From Xenorhabdus bovienii SS-2004 (GTDB lineage Bacteria; Pseudomonadota; Gammaproteobacteria; Enterobacterales; Enterobacteriaceae): DNA of 64,000 nucleotides. The position numbers were made by a program, and so were the translations under genes. Positions 18,482 to 26,354 of this stretch are shown piece after piece. Where the stretch lies: the NCBI RefSeq assembly GCF_000027225.1, contig NC_013892.1:1178001-1242000 (forward strand). Direction: 5' to 3'. The notes below the pieces were generated by a model, which was not told the DNA's origin, did not search any database, and was given only the letters and a program-made list of their open reading frames with translations. Positions within the stretch are counted from its first letter, which is position 1; each line of letters opens with the position of its first letter.

Positions 18482-18696
18482 GCGACCCTCCGTTGCGCTT
18501 TTTTCAGTTCTTCCATGAAGCTACCCATCAAATCCCTATCAATGAGATAATCCGTTAACTCATTCATCGACCACTGCCCTGAGTTCATGCGTTCTTCCAT
18601 TGTGCAATCCATTCCCTTTACTCCATCAGGAAATTCAATGATATTGACTCCGTTTCGATAATGTCGGCTACTGACCGATGGTGCGAATATTTGCAT
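18478..18696 (-). CDS. Small hypothetical protein
   Basis: 72 residues (MQIFAPSVSSRHYRNGVNII). GGAGG lies just upstream of the ATG at 18696. Coupled to the next gene. Function unknown. Confidence 0.6.
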   Translation of the reverse strand: MQIFAPSVSSRHYRNGVNIIEFPDGVKGMDCTMEERMNSGQWSMNELTDYLIDRDLMGSFMEELKKAQRRVA

Positions 18697-18814
18697 GATG
18701 ACCTCCGTAATATTTCATGAGTAATTTCATGCCGCGAGTCCATGCGGCAGAGCGATTTTCACGTACAGCGAGACATCCCCACGATTGAGCGCGGGTTAGA
18801 TTTCGTTTGTTCAT
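18668..18814 (-). CDS. Small Arg-rich hypothetical protein (48 aa)
   Basis: ATG at 18814 to TAG at 18668; MNKRNLTRAQSWGCLAVREN and AAWTRGMKLLMKYYGG. Basic and helical. Overlaps the next start by 29 bases, with that gene's ribosome site inside it. Weak own ribosome site, hence modest confidence. Confidence 0.45.
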   Translation of the reverse strand: MNKRNLTRAQSWGCLAVRENRSAAWTRGMKLLMKYYGGHHANIRTIGQ

Positions 18815-18820
18815 GATTGA

Positions 18821-18895
18821 TTATCTGGTGATAAGTAGAGTGAATATGACGGCGAGAATGGTGAGTGAGTAATAATAGAAACTATCGGGAATCAT
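18821..18895 (-). CDS. Tiny one-helix membrane peptide (24 aa)
   Basis: ATG at 18895, TAA at 18821: MIPDSFYYYSLTILAVIFTL and four more residues, a single hydrophobic helix. It overlaps the upstream gene by 14 bases and ends 6 bases before the next start. Could be a real micropeptide or chance. Confidence 0.35.
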   Translation of the reverse strand: MIPDSFYYYSLTILAVIFTLLITR

Positions 18896-19316
18896 TTTGC
18901 CGTGCTTTCATCATTGCATCCGCTATATGATAGGACTCGACGGCCAGATATTCATAATCCGGTGCGTTTTGACCGCCACCAAATTTCGAACCATCGTAAC
19001 GCCGGATACCTGCGCCCATAGCCCGAGCTGCGAAATAATCCCTCAATGTTATCTCATCCGGTTTATTCTTTTGTGGGGCTATTTCGCCAGATAACCCTAA
19101 TGAATCAACCAAATTTTTAACGTTATTTAATCCACCTGCGGTGACCGTGCCTTTATATTGGATTTTGTTTTTTGTTGGATAGTAAATAACTTTTCCTTGT
19201 TTTGTTTGTACCGTTATAGTTCCACAGATATCAATGGTATGATTAATACCTAGTGCATTGAGCTGCCCAGATGATTCAGAAACGAGTTCCTGTTTTTTAT
19301 CACTCAGCATCATCAT
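18882..19316 (-). CDS. Hypothetical early phage protein
   Basis: 144 residues from the ATG at 19316, which overlaps the upstream stop (ATGA). The C-terminal part, LRDYFAARAMGAGIRRYDGS followed by YLAVESYHIADAMMKARQ, is a module seen at the end of several phage early proteins. Function unknown. Confidence 0.65.
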   Translation of the reverse strand: MMMLSDKKQELVSESSGQLNALGINHTIDICGTITVQTKQGKVIYYPTKNKIQYKGTVTAGGLNNVKNLVDSLGLSGEIAPQKNKPDEITLRDYFAARAMGAGIRRYDGSKFGGGQNAPDYEYLAVESYHIADAMMKARQNDSR

Positions 19317-19534
19317 TCTTCTGTCGGTGGTTCTGGGAGTGGTTGCCAGTGGGTAATACCTATGCTGAGATACCATTTAGTCCAGAGCTGATTACCGTTT
19401 TCATCGACACCAGCGCCAATATCTCTGAAACAGTCTTCAATATGAACCATATCCATACTTCCATTCGAGAAATACACTATTACACTGTCGTCTCGTATTT
19501 CAGGCAACCTCTCACTACATTTAATCCAATCCAT
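19313..19534 (-). CDS. DUF551 family protein
   Basis: 73 residues from the ATG at 19534 (AGGAGAAATT upstream). MDWIKCSERLPE at the start and THWQPLPEPP at the end are the DUF551 signature of many enterobacterial phages. Function unknown. Confidence 0.8.
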   Translation of the reverse strand: MDWIKCSERLPEIRDDSVIVYFSNGSMDMVHIEDCFRDIGAGVDENGNQLWTKWYLSIGITHWQPLPEPPTEE

Positions 19535-19586
19535 AATTTCTCCTATATTCAGGTAATAAAAAACCTCGCATTGGCGAGGCTGGTAT

Positions 19587-19829
19587 TTATTCATTATCTT
19601 CTAATGTTACTTCAATATCTTCGGATTCATCTTCATCTGAATAAAACTCATCGTATTCAAAACCATTTGCAAACAAAATTTTTTCTATTGCCCGCTCGCG
19701 TGCATAAATGGATAAATCAGAATCTTCTATTTCACAAATTTTCGCGTATTCTGATTCTGGTATTTCAAAGCATTGGTTATATTGTCGCGTGATGCGTGCT
19801 TCTACTCGAATTTCAACTTTCTCACTCAT
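19587..19829 (-). CDS. Acidic hypothetical protein
   Basis: 80 residues, very acidic at the C-terminus (EFYSDEDESEDIEVTLEDNE). AGGAGAATAACA precedes the start. A DNA-mimic-like charge is worth noting, but no family is recognised. Confidence 0.6.
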   Translation of the reverse strand: MSEKVEIRVEARITRQYNQCFEIPESEYAKICEIEDSDLSIYARERAIEKILFANGFEYDEFYSDEDESEDIEVTLEDNE

Positions 19830-19885
19830 TGTTATTCTCCTATTATTAACTCACCACAGCCCACTCGTAAATGAGCTGGAGTTAG

Positions 19886-20095
19886 TCAACTGAGAGCCAT
19901 CCACTTACGGTAGAATTTACGCTGTTGCCAAGCTAATCTATTCAATGCACGACGACTAGCAGAACGTGGCTCATGATCCATAGCCCATTGACGAAAATCT
20001 AGATAATTTCTTTTACATTCAATTACGTACCGAATATCAGACTGACGGTCACGTTTCATTGATGCCCGAATTTCGTTAATAAATTCAATATTCAT
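19886..20095 (-). CDS. Small basic hypothetical protein
   Basis: 69 residues from the ATG at 20095, six bases inside an earlier GTG; GAGG sits 5 bases upstream. Arg-rich helices (SASRRALNRLAWQQRKFYRK). Function unknown. Confidence 0.55.
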   Translation of the reverse strand: MNIEFINEIRASMKRDRQSDIRYVIECKRNYLDFRQWAMDHEPRSASRRALNRLAWQQRKFYRKWMALS

Positions 20096-20108
20096 ACTCA
20101 CCTCGCTG

Positions 20109-20372
20109 TTACTGTTGTTGATTGACGATATTTTTTTCGTCGGGAGTTAACTCATCCCAATTTTTGATGACAAATAGCTTGTCGAGAAAGTCGCAGCGTT
20201 CATCTCCAGACCAATAATCAAAAACCAGTTTCTGACAAAATAACCCAGTATCCATCGCATCCTGTGCATTAGCGAAATACATAAATCCGCCCGCTAATTC
20301 ATTTGATACCCGCGAAACTTGAGTTGCCGTTCTGTACATAATAACCACCCGATTTGATTTCACGATTTTCAT
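20109..20372 (-). CDS. Hypothetical early phage protein
   Basis: 87 residues, second gene after PL. RTATQVSRVSNELAGGFMYF then an acidic C-terminus. No family recognised. Early position next to N suggests host takeover or regulation, as inference only. Confidence 0.6.
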   Translation of the reverse strand: MKIVKSNRVVIMYRTATQVSRVSNELAGGFMYFANAQDAMDTGLFCQKLVFDYWSGDERCDFLDKLFVIKNWDELTPDEKNIVNQQQ

Positions 20373-20373
20373 A

Positions 20374-20682
20374 TCACCCCCTAGCAGTAACGCCGCCTGA
20401 CTCCAGTATCCGATTGCCAGCTCTTTGCTTGGTTGAGTAAAGAGCTACGTCACTCATGCAGCAAGATCCGCTGTTGTTGTCGTCCTTGATATCTTTCTTC
20501 AACCCAATCATCAGTTGCGTCAGTACGTCAATTTCGTCTACTGGTTTGATAATTGAGTCGATAATTTCTTCCACTGAGCGGCTTTGAAGGTTTTGTGCTG
20601 CCTGTTTCTTTGCCAAGAAAGCAGCTCTACGCTCATAACGACGAGTTGCGTAGTCACTCCGTATAACGGTTACTGTTGTCAT
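20374..20682 (-). CDS. N: N-type transcription antitermination protein
   Basis: 102 residues, first gene of the PL transcript, GGAGG before the ATG at 20682. Residues 12-29, ATRRYERRAAFLAKKQAA, resemble the arginine-rich boxB-binding helix of the lambda and P22 N proteins, and VALYSTKQRAGNRILES near the end resembles the P22 N tail. A candidate nut site lies 155-197 bases upstream. It would let polymerase pass early terminators in both directions. Based on recalled P22/lambda N, not on a search. Confidence 0.72.
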   Translation of the reverse strand: MTTVTVIRSDYATRRYERRAAFLAKKQAAQNLQSRSVEEIIDSIIKPVDEIDVLTQLMIGLKKDIKDDNNSGSCCMSDVALYSTKQRAGNRILESGGVTARG

Positions 20683-20707
20683 ATCGCCTCCGTAAATAAG
20701 TTTTGGT

Positions 20708-20814
20708 GGTGTAGTGACAGGTGCTGATCTCCTGCATGGGGTTACAACGGCTCAATATCCTGAACTGGCTGTAACTCACTGGAATAACGCATCAGTCTGC
20801 GTATTCACTACACC
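20708..20814 (-). ncRNA. Cloverleaf-like structured RNA in the N leader
   Basis: The transcript closes with a perfect 10-bp stem, GGTGTAGTGA pairing 20805-20814 with 20708-20717. Inside are three smaller arms: ACGCA/TGCGT (20787-20802), GTTACA/TGTAAC (20741-20775) and CAGG/CCTG (20718-20734). It ends about 25 bases before the N start. It could be an RNase III-processed N leader or a C4-type antisense RNA. Confidence 0.6.
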
Positions 20815-20836
20815 CCAAAACCTACTCAGTGGGGTT

Positions 20837-20879
20837 GATTCAAGAATGCCTGAATCTGTTCCGGTAATGTTAAAGAGCG
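20837..20879 (-). promoter_or_regulatory. nutL candidate (boxA and hairpin)
   Basis: boxA CGCTCTTTAACA is at 20868-20879 on the minus strand; a hairpin GATTCA/TGAATC with an 8-base loop (20837-20856) follows. The 15 bases CGCTCTTTAACATTA are identical to those of the rightward site at 23407-23424. Confidence 0.6.
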
Positions 20880-20919
20880 AATTTCCTTTTAGTTTTGGCT
20901 TCCTGCCGTTGATAAATAT

Positions 20920-20993
20920 ATATTGAACCAAAAGTACGAAATAGACAAGTACCAAAAGTACAAATTATTTTAAATATATAGTACTTTTGGCAT
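20920..20993 (-). promoter_or_regulatory. PL promoter with three OL operators
   Basis: Minus-strand TTGTCT (20943-20948) and CAATAT (20920-20925), 17 apart. Three 13-bp operator sites: GAACCAAAAGTAC (20925-20937) in the spacer, GTACCAAAAGTAC (20949-20961) just upstream, and a reversed copy ATGCCAAAAGTAC (20981-20993). CI or Cro bound here blocks the leftward operon. Confidence 0.8.
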
Positions 20994-21084
20994 AACTAAT
21001 TGTTAGATAAGGAAATAAATTTTTGAGATTATTTTAATTTGTGATTGGGGTCACTAATCGACCAAAGGGAGGATATAAACAGGC

Positions 21085-21110
21085 ACAAAAAAGCCCTCGC
21101 GGGGAGGGCT
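21085..21110 (-). terminator. Terminator of the cI-side operon
   Basis: Minus-strand stem AGCCCTC/GAGGGCT followed by a U-run, 13 bases after the DUF1828 gene stop. It isolates the lysogenic cassette from PL. Confidence 0.85.
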
Positions 21111-21122
21111 GTATATAGATGT

Positions 21123-21878
21123 TTAAGCTGCCAGTCGTGACACCCACGTCTCTCTTTTAGTAAATGGTAAGATATGACTGGTTTCATTAAACAATAATGA
21201 TAATTGTTGAATTTGATCACCTATCGAATCGTTATCAACAACAACATATCTATTATTCAAGTCTGAATTGGAGTTTTTAAGATCAATTAGTTTGCCAAGC
21301 AAGGAATAGGCACTGTTCCAACTACCGTTTTTTTTCACGCTGGATGTGAAGATATACTTAGGTGTTGGTGTGTTAATCGTCACTGGTATAACTATTTGAT
21401 GCCCACTCATACCCATAACTGAACCTCGTAAAGAAATAATATCTTTTAGTTCAGTATGATATAAAAAGTTTATAACTTGACCTTCAAATTTTTCTGCTTG
21501 CACTGGTTGGTGCCAATCTTGTGATAAAGTGGATGCTATGATTCCAGCTCTAATAACGCCAGAAGTTACGGAGCCAACAGTATCTTCTGTCGCCCAACCA
21601 ATAATCTCACCTCTTTCATTCAATTCAGAGCCTTGGTTCTTTAGGAAGGCTCTGATTTCTTCGATTCTTTTTTTTGTAAGTGAGATTCCTCTGGCTTCCA
21701 TGTTCATTAAAGTATCACACCTGTCACTTACTAAATACTTACCATTTATCTCTTTGACAAAGGCACCAACATGCTCGCCATCATCACAATATGTGAAGGG
21801 GCTAATTATTCTCAGTAGCTCAGAGCCAATTGGGTGGCATTCGAACCCTAGATTTGATATCACAGTTGAGCACATCAT
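21123..21878 (-). CDS. DUF1828-type protein, second gene of rex-position cassette
   Basis: 251 residues. The N-terminal half (about 5-95), with LLRIISPFTYCDDGEHVGAF and KYLVSDRCDTL, looks like DUF1828; the second half has alternating strands ending SLLFNETSHILPFTKRE. No signal or membrane segment. It overlaps the upstream gene by ATGA and ends at a strong terminator. It lies between cI and OL on the cI strand, so it should be made in the lysogen. Family recall is moderate and biochemical function unknown; superinfection defence is inferred from position. Confidence 0.72.
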   Translation of the reverse strand: MMCSTVISNLGFECHPIGSELLRIISPFTYCDDGEHVGAFVKEINGKYLVSDRCDTLMNMEARGISLTKKRIEEIRAFLKNQGSELNERGEIIGWATEDTVGSVTSGVIRAGIIASTLSQDWHQPVQAEKFEGQVINFLYHTELKDIISLRGSVMGMSGHQIVIPVTINTPTPKYIFTSSVKKNGSWNSAYSLLGKLIDLKNSNSDLNNRYVVVDNDSIGDQIQQLSLLFNETSHILPFTKRETWVSRLAA

Positions 21879-22441
21879 AACGGTAATCCTATTTGTCCAG
21901 AATCATTTTCTAAAGGTAATGGCAGTTTTCCTATACAAGTAATATTTAGTTTCTCACAGAAAAAATTCCAATATCCAAGCAAATCATCTGGCTTTATGTT
22001 GCTTTTGATTGGAAATCCTACTCCACTATAATGCCCTGCTTCTTCGTAGTAAATATGATAATGAGCGCCTAATACATACTCTTTAAAGTCTGGGTGGTCT
22101 ATTCTGTAACGATTTGTATGTCCATCAAATGGATATGTATCAACAGCAAAAACTCGTTTTTTATTATAAAAAGCTACGATATTTATCTTTGGATAAACCG
22201 GATCTCCTTCCCGTTTGGGTTCATGATCTGGTTTCCACTGGATAAGAACAGATAACCCTTGAATAGGTATACCATCAGAGTCTGTTGGGAGCAGGCTCAT
22301 TTGTAACCATAAAAAAGGTTTATTTGGGGGTGGTTTCTCCCCCCATCTAACACCAGTAAAATCAACCTGCTTTTTACAGTAAAGCACATTATCAACTTCT
22401 GCCTGACTAGGAAGGTAATCTGTAGATTTTGCCACTGTCAA
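21875..22441 (-). CDS. Unknown partner of the DUF1828 protein, first gene of rex-position cassette
   Basis: 188 residues from a TTG at 22441, or 186 from the GTG at 22435; neither has a strong ribosome site. Rich in Pro/Tyr/Trp: VRWGEKPPPNKPFLWLQMSL, GHTNRYRIDHPDF, GAHYHIYYEEAGHYSGVGFP. The His/Tyr-rich segment could be a metal or ligand site. Soluble. Overlaps the DUF1828 gene by 4 bases, so the two form an obligate pair. More AT-rich than nearby phage genes. No family recognised. Confidence 0.7.
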   Translation of the reverse strand: MTVAKSTDYLPSQAEVDNVLYCKKQVDFTGVRWGEKPPPNKPFLWLQMSLLPTDSDGIPIQGLSVLIQWKPDHEPKREGDPVYPKINIVAFYNKKRVFAVDTYPFDGHTNRYRIDHPDFKEYVLGAHYHIYYEEAGHYSGVGFPIKSNIKPDDLLGYWNFFCEKLNITCIGKLPLPLENDSGQIGLPL

Positions 22442-22547
22442 TTATCCATTTTATCTATCGCTCTCTAGAATGTGTCATCAGAACACTGAGGCTTAACCAT
22501 TTTACCCTACACAATCCTGTTAACCTTTTGATCGAAAATTGTCTAAT

Positions 22548-22558
22548 TTGTGACACAA
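22548..22558. promoter_or_regulatory. Palindrome upstream of the rex-position cassette
   Basis: TTGTGACACAA, perfect around one base, in the 206-base gap between cI and the cassette. An 8-bp inverted pair AGTTAACA/TGTTAACT (22602-22609, 22646-22653) also lies here over the cI stop. No convincing promoter found; the cassette may be read from PRM. Confidence 0.35.
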
Positions 22559-22647
22559 GGTGAAAGCCGCTCCTCGCAGCCTATATTAAAATTTATGACA
22601 TAGTTAACATTTCAAATAGTGATTGTTTACTATTGATATATGTTTTG

Positions 22648-23094
22648 TTAACTTGCTTTACTGCCACGTTTTGCCAGCATTTCCGAAAAAATCGCATCAA
22701 AATGTGCCGCTTTTGTCTGCATTTCTTTCAAAAAACGCTTAGCTTCTTCTGCCGGCAACCTATCAAATAGTTCTAATAGTTCTTCTTGTTCCTTAGTTAG
22801 ATTTCTAACTAGTGGTTTAACTTCCCGTGTTTTCTCTGGGCGAGCGTTATCGCTGGTATTATCTATACCATGCTGTAGCCAGACGATATCGACATTAAGG
22901 TAATCAGCGAGAGCATTCATCTTTTCCTGTCTAGGTAAAGATTCCGAATTAAACCATTTGCTCACCGCCTTAGATGACACCCCTAAAGCTCTGACTATCG
23001 CAGCTCCCCGACCATGTTCATTTAGACCAGCCCGCTCACAGGCTTGCGCCAGCCGCTGGGAAAATTGTTCGCGCGTTTTTTCTGTCTGTACCAT
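22648..23094 (-). CDS. cI: CI-like repressor without protease domain
   Basis: 148 residues: a helix-turn-helix at about 25-55 (GRGAAIVRALGVSSKAVSKW), a linker, and a helical C-terminus (EQEELLELFDRLPAEEAKRF) that could dimerise. The S24/LexA-like self-cleavage domain with its Ser-Lys pair is absent; typical CI is over 200 residues. So RecA-driven cleavage is not expected. No Shine-Dalgarno precedes the ATG and the -10 lies only about 10 bases away, which suggests a leaderless PRM message as in lambda. Confidence 0.85.
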   Translation of the reverse strand: MVQTEKTREQFSQRLAQACERAGLNEHGRGAAIVRALGVSSKAVSKWFNSESLPRQEKMNALADYLNVDIVWLQHGIDNTSDNARPEKTREVKPLVRNLTKEQEELLELFDRLPAEEAKRFLKEMQTKAAHFDAIFSEMLAKRGSKAS

Positions 23095-23156
23095 AAGTAC
23101 GATGATAATCCACTTGAAAAAACTTTCAGTTCAATCATAATGTGTACTGAAAGTAC
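23088..23156. promoter_or_regulatory. OR region with PR and PRM and three operators
   Basis: Sites: GTACCATAAGTAC (23088-23100, over the cI start codon), AAACTTTCAGTTC (23120-23132) and GTACTGAAAGTAC (23144-23156). PR: TTGAAA 23114-23119, CATAAT 23136-23141, 16 apart, rightward. PRM: TTGAAC (23129-23134) and GATTAT (23105-23110) on the minus strand, 18 apart. Confidence 0.82.
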
Positions 23157-23174
23157 GAAAATAAAGGAGTGACT

Positions 23175-23402
23175 ATGCGATCTTTGGAAGAACCAATTAA
23201 AAATATTGGCATTACCGAAGTAGCTCATGCATGTGGAGTTAGCGAAAGAGCCGTTTATAAGTGGCTTAAAAACGGATTTCTCCCCAAGACAGAGTTTTTT
23301 GGTAAGACCAACTATGCCGAGAAGATCCAACAAATTTCTGATGGCAAATATCAGGCGAACGATTTGTTAGATATCAGCAGGAAAAAACTGCTCTCAGCAT
23401 AA
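23175..23402 (+). CDS. cro: Cro-like repressor
   Basis: 75 residues from the ATG at 23175, preceded by AAGGAG; an earlier GTG at 23169 is less likely. A helix-turn-helix, GITEVAHACGVSERAVYKWL, at about 13-32. First gene under PR, divergent from cI. It would bind the same 13-bp operators and favour the lytic state. Confidence 0.88.
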   Translation: MRSLEEPIKNIGITEVAHACGVSERAVYKWLKNGFLPKTEFFGKTNYAEKIQQISDGKYQANDLLDISRKKLLSA

Positions 23403-23409
23403 CCAGTAC

Positions 23410-23451
23410 CGCTCTTTAACATTATCGATCCGCTCTAGGCGCTCTTGGAGC
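23410..23451 (+). promoter_or_regulatory. nutR candidate
   Basis: boxA CGCTCTTTAACA at 23410-23421, then a small hairpin GCTC-TTG-GAGC at 23441-23451 as a boxB candidate. It follows cro directly, the place of lambda nutR. Confidence 0.6.
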
Positions 23452-23488
23452 AACTCACCATCATCTATCTCAGGATAGACGATATTCC

Positions 23489-23505
23489 TGTTTATTTAAT
23501 AAACA
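23489..23505. promoter_or_regulatory. 17-bp perfect palindrome upstream of cII
   Basis: TGTTTATT-T-AATAAACA, 37 bases before the cII start. Could be a binding site or a weak hairpin in the PR message. No factor can be named. Confidence 0.5.
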
Positions 23506-23541
23506 AACATTAACTGAATTTAACTATAGGAACTGTAGCAG

Positions 23542-23904
23542 ATGGAAGTCGCAAAAACTCGCAATACTCGCGTTACGTGTAAACCCCAAGAGCTGGAAAC
23601 ATTTTGGTTCAAATCAGCCGCGGAAACTGGAAACAGTCCGTTAGCCAGAGACATGGGAATTCACCCAACGGGATTGAGTCGGGAAAAGAGCCGGATCGTA
23701 AAACTGGCTAGCAGGTTGGTTGTGGAATTGGGGTTACCAGAAGGAAGCGTTGCAGCGCCGGGATGTGAGGCGAACATTGTTCTGACAGGCATTGAAGCCA
23801 GCCAATTGTTATCAGCATTGGATAACCTCAGATACCCAAAAAGAAAAACCTCGGCTGTTCGAGCAACCGAGGCTTCTGAAATGCAACTTGAGATGTCGAT
23901 TTAA
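23542..23904 (+). CDS. cII: CII-like transcriptional activator
   Basis: 120 residues. Helix-turn-helix LARDMGIHPTGLSREKSRIV at about 35-55 and position between cro and O support CII. It would activate lysogenic promoters, usually through TTGC repeats; I did not find a clear pair. The gene is longer than lambda cII (97), with an extra Lys/Glu-rich tail. Confidence 0.75.
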   Translation: MEVAKTRNTRVTCKPQELETFWFKSAAETGNSPLARDMGIHPTGLSREKSRIVKLASRLVVELGLPEGSVAAPGCEANIVLTGIEASQLLSALDNLRYPKRKTSAVRATEASEMQLEMSI

Positions 23905-23963
23905 CGACTGAGAGGAAGTATGCAAGTCCCTCTCAACAACACATTTAACAGAGGTAATTATAC

Positions 23964-24131
23964 ATGAAACCGAAATTTAATCACAGCGCAGTGCATAAAA
24001 ATCTCACGCGCGAACGGGAGGCTCGTTTAGTCACCGAACAGGGATGTGAAAAACTGCGTGATGCTCTGGAGGATGCCAAATTGCGGCTGGAGCATCGCGA
24101 GGAACTGACCGGAGGGAAACGCCATGAGTAA
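23964..24131 (+). CDS. Small hypothetical protein before O (55 aa)
   Basis: ATG at 23964 with GAGG upstream, TAA at 24129-24131. Charged and helical (EQGCEKLRDALEDAKLRLEH). Overlaps the O start by 8 bases, which supports it. Function unknown. Confidence 0.6.
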   Translation: MKPKFNHSAVHKNLTREREARLVTEQGCEKLRDALEDAKLRLEHREELTGGKRHE

Positions 24132-24969
24132 CGTTGCATACGCTGATTTTGGAGCTAAAAACAGGCAAGAGAGGCCGACGGTGACAGTGGCGAATCTTGA
24201 AGATGGGTTCACCAGAATAGCAAATGACATTCTTGATGCCGTTTTGTTGTCTGGCTTCAATGCAACGCAGTTGCACATTTTGATTGCTATCTGGAGAAAA
24301 ACCTACGGGTTTAATAAAAAAATAGACTGGATTGGTAATGATCAGTTCGAACGAATGACCACCAAAGACAGCACTAAATGCTCTACCGCAAAAAATCAGT
24401 TAATCAAGATGAAAGTGCTGATACAAAACGGTCGTCAGGTGGGCATGAACAAGAACATTTCGGAGTGGGAGACCAAGTTTAACGGATTCGGTAAAAGTTT
24501 TACCAAATCGGTAAAGAAAAGTTTTACCGAATCAGTAAACGACTCTTTACCGAATCAGTCAAACACAAAAGACAATATTACAAAAGACAAGAAAGACAAT
24601 AATACACCCCTTACCCCTCAAGAGGGGAATGAGGATGAGGTGGCTAAACCTAAAAAGCGAAAATCCACTCCCAGCATCAACTACGACGAATACCTCAGTG
24701 CCTACAACGAGGAGGTTGGCGAGAAATTACCACACGCTGTAGAAGCCAATAGCAGACGCCAAAGAGCCTTAAAGAAAATCATTTCAAAGCTAGTCACTCA
24801 GAACGTGGATGGCTGGAGAGCTTACGTTAAGGCATTCGTGAAAATGGCTCGTCCGTTTTATTTTGGAGAAAACGACAGGGGCTGGACGGCGGATATTGAT
24901 TATTTGCTGAGAGAAACAACGCTAACTGGCGTTCGTGAAGGAAAATTTGTAGGGAGAGATCATGAATAA
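24124..24969 (+). CDS. O: Replication protein O
   Basis: 281 residues. The N-terminal winged-helix origin-binding domain ([41 protein letters not shown]) is the Phage_rep_O type. A central Ser/Asn/Lys stretch (about 120-150) is encoded by the iterons, as in lambda. The C-terminal part ([19 protein letters not shown]) would bind the helicase. It melts the origin and loads the helicase encoded next. Confidence 0.9.
   Translation: MSNVAYADFGAKNRQERPTVTVANLEDGFTRIANDILDAVLLSGFNATQLHILIAIWRKTYGFNKKIDWIGNDQFERMTTKDSTKCSTAKNQLIKMKVLIQNGRQVGMNKNISEWETKFNGFGKSFTKSVKKSFTESVNDSLPNQSNTKDNITKDKKDNNTPLTPQEGNEDEVAKPKKRKSTPSINYDEYLSAYNEEVGEKLPHAVEANSRRQRALKKIISKLVTQNVDGWRAYVKAFVKMARPFYFGENDRGWTADIDYLLRETTLTGVREGKFVGRDHE
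24478..24562 (+). other. Replication origin iterons inside O
   Basis: Three copies of TTTACCRAATCRGTMAA at 24499-24515, 24523-24539 and 24546-24562, spaced 24 and 23 bases, and a degenerate fourth at 24478-24495. Each is itself nearly palindromic. Spacing near two helical turns fits O dimers on one face. Confidence 0.85.
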
Positions 24970-26332
24970 TTACGATTTTGAATCCAGTGTGATTGGCGGA
25001 TTGTTGATTAGTGGACTCACACCTGATGCCAGTGATGTATTGGCAACACTGGAGCCAGAGGCGTTTGCTACCCCGTTCTACCGAGAATTATTCAAAACCA
25101 TTCGCTCACAGGCCAAAACCAGAGGGTTAATTGATTCTCTGATGGTGGCTGATGCGATGGGTGAAAATCATTTCGCCAATGTCATGATGACTGCCAAGAA
25201 CTGCCCCAGCGCCGCTAACCTTACTGGCTATGCGAACACAGTTTCAGCCAACTATGAGCGCAGGCTCATGATTGAGTTAATTGATGAGGCTAAGGAACGC
25301 ATTCTGAGTGGCACGGTTGAGAATGCAGCGGAGTCTATGGACTGGTTTATTTCCCAAGTTGCAGAGGTGCGTAAGCCACGCGATGAGATCCGTCCGCTGC
25401 ATGTTTCTGAGTTACTGGATGATTACACTGAGGTTTTGGAGAAACGCCTCAAAAATGGCGAGCAATCAGACACGTTGAAGACCGGCATTGAAGAGCTGGA
25501 CGAGATCACCGGTGGTATAAACCCCGTCGATTTGGTGATTGTTGCTGCTCGCCCCGGCATGGGTAAAACAGAGTTTGCGCTGAAAGTCGCGGAGGGAGTC
25601 GCAAACCAGACAATCACAGGAACCAAACAGAAACGCGGTGTACTGATCTTCTCAATGGAAATGGATTCCCAGCAGATTATCGAACGCCAGTTGGCTGGAG
25701 CCGCTAACCTGCCAGTATCAGCTTTACGAAATCCTGCCCGACTGGATGATGAGGGCTGGGATTGGGTTACTGTTGGACTGAGGCGATTACAAAATCTGGA
25801 TGTATGGATCATTGATGCCAGTAAATTGACGGTGGAGCAAATTGCTTCAATTTCACGGCGCCACAAGAAAGCACATCCGGCATTATCTCTCATCATGGTT
25901 GATTATCTGGGGCTGATTGATAAACCAAAGGCAGAGCGTAATGATCTGGCCGTGGCGCATATTTCTTCCAGCTTAAAACGACTGGCGAAAGACCTAAAAA
26001 CGCCTGTTATAGCCCTGAGCCAGCTATCCCGCGATGTTGAAAAGCGCGCAGATAGGCGTCCGGTCAACGCAGACTTACGAGATTCCGGCAGTATTGAGCA
26101 AGATGCGGACAGCATCATCATGTTGTATCGCGATGCGGTGTACAATGAGAATTCCCCCGCAGCGCCCTATGCTGAAATTATTGTTACAAAAAACAGGTTC
26201 GGGCAGCTTGGAACGGTCTATCAGCGTTTCAAACATGGTCATTTCATGCCGACTGATCAGGACGAGGCCGCGCGGATCTGTCATAGCAACGATAAACCAC
26301 AAAAGCGCTTCGCGAAAGGCGCTAACGTTTAA
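24962..26332 (+). CDS. DnaB-type replicative helicase
   Basis: 456 residues, P22 gene 12 type. N-terminal helical domain ([11 protein letters not shown]), linker, then a RecA-like ATPase with Walker [10 protein letters not shown] at 195-203, Walker [11 protein letters not shown], and the DnaB signature [13 protein letters not shown]. It unwinds DNA at the fork. The phage brings its own helicase instead of a lambda P loader. Overlaps O by 8 bases. Confidence 0.95.
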   Translation: MNNYDFESSVIGGLLISGLTPDASDVLATLEPEAFATPFYRELFKTIRSQAKTRGLIDSLMVADAMGENHFANVMMTAKNCPSAANLTGYANTVSANYERRLMIELIDEAKERILSGTVENAAESMDWFISQVAEVRKPRDEIRPLHVSELLDDYTEVLEKRLKNGEQSDTLKTGIEELDEITGGINPVDLVIVAARPGMGKTEFALKVAEGVANQTITGTKQKRGVLIFSMEMDSQQIIERQLAGAANLPVSALRNPARLDDEGWDWVTVGLRRLQNLDVWIIDASKLTVEQIASISRRHKKAHPALSLIMVDYLGLIDKPKAERNDLAVAHISSSLKRLAKDLKTPVIALSQLSRDVEKRADRRPVNADLRDSGSIEQDADSIIMLYRDAVYNENSPAAPYAEIIVTKNRFGQLGTVYQRFKHGHFMPTDQDEAARICHSNDKPQKRFAKGANV

Positions 26333-26354
26333 CCCCACCATAAGGACTTTTGAG

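Noticed and set aside
24027..24278. Reverse-strand frames over the start of O
   Set aside because: They shadow O and the 55-residue gene and have no ribosome site.
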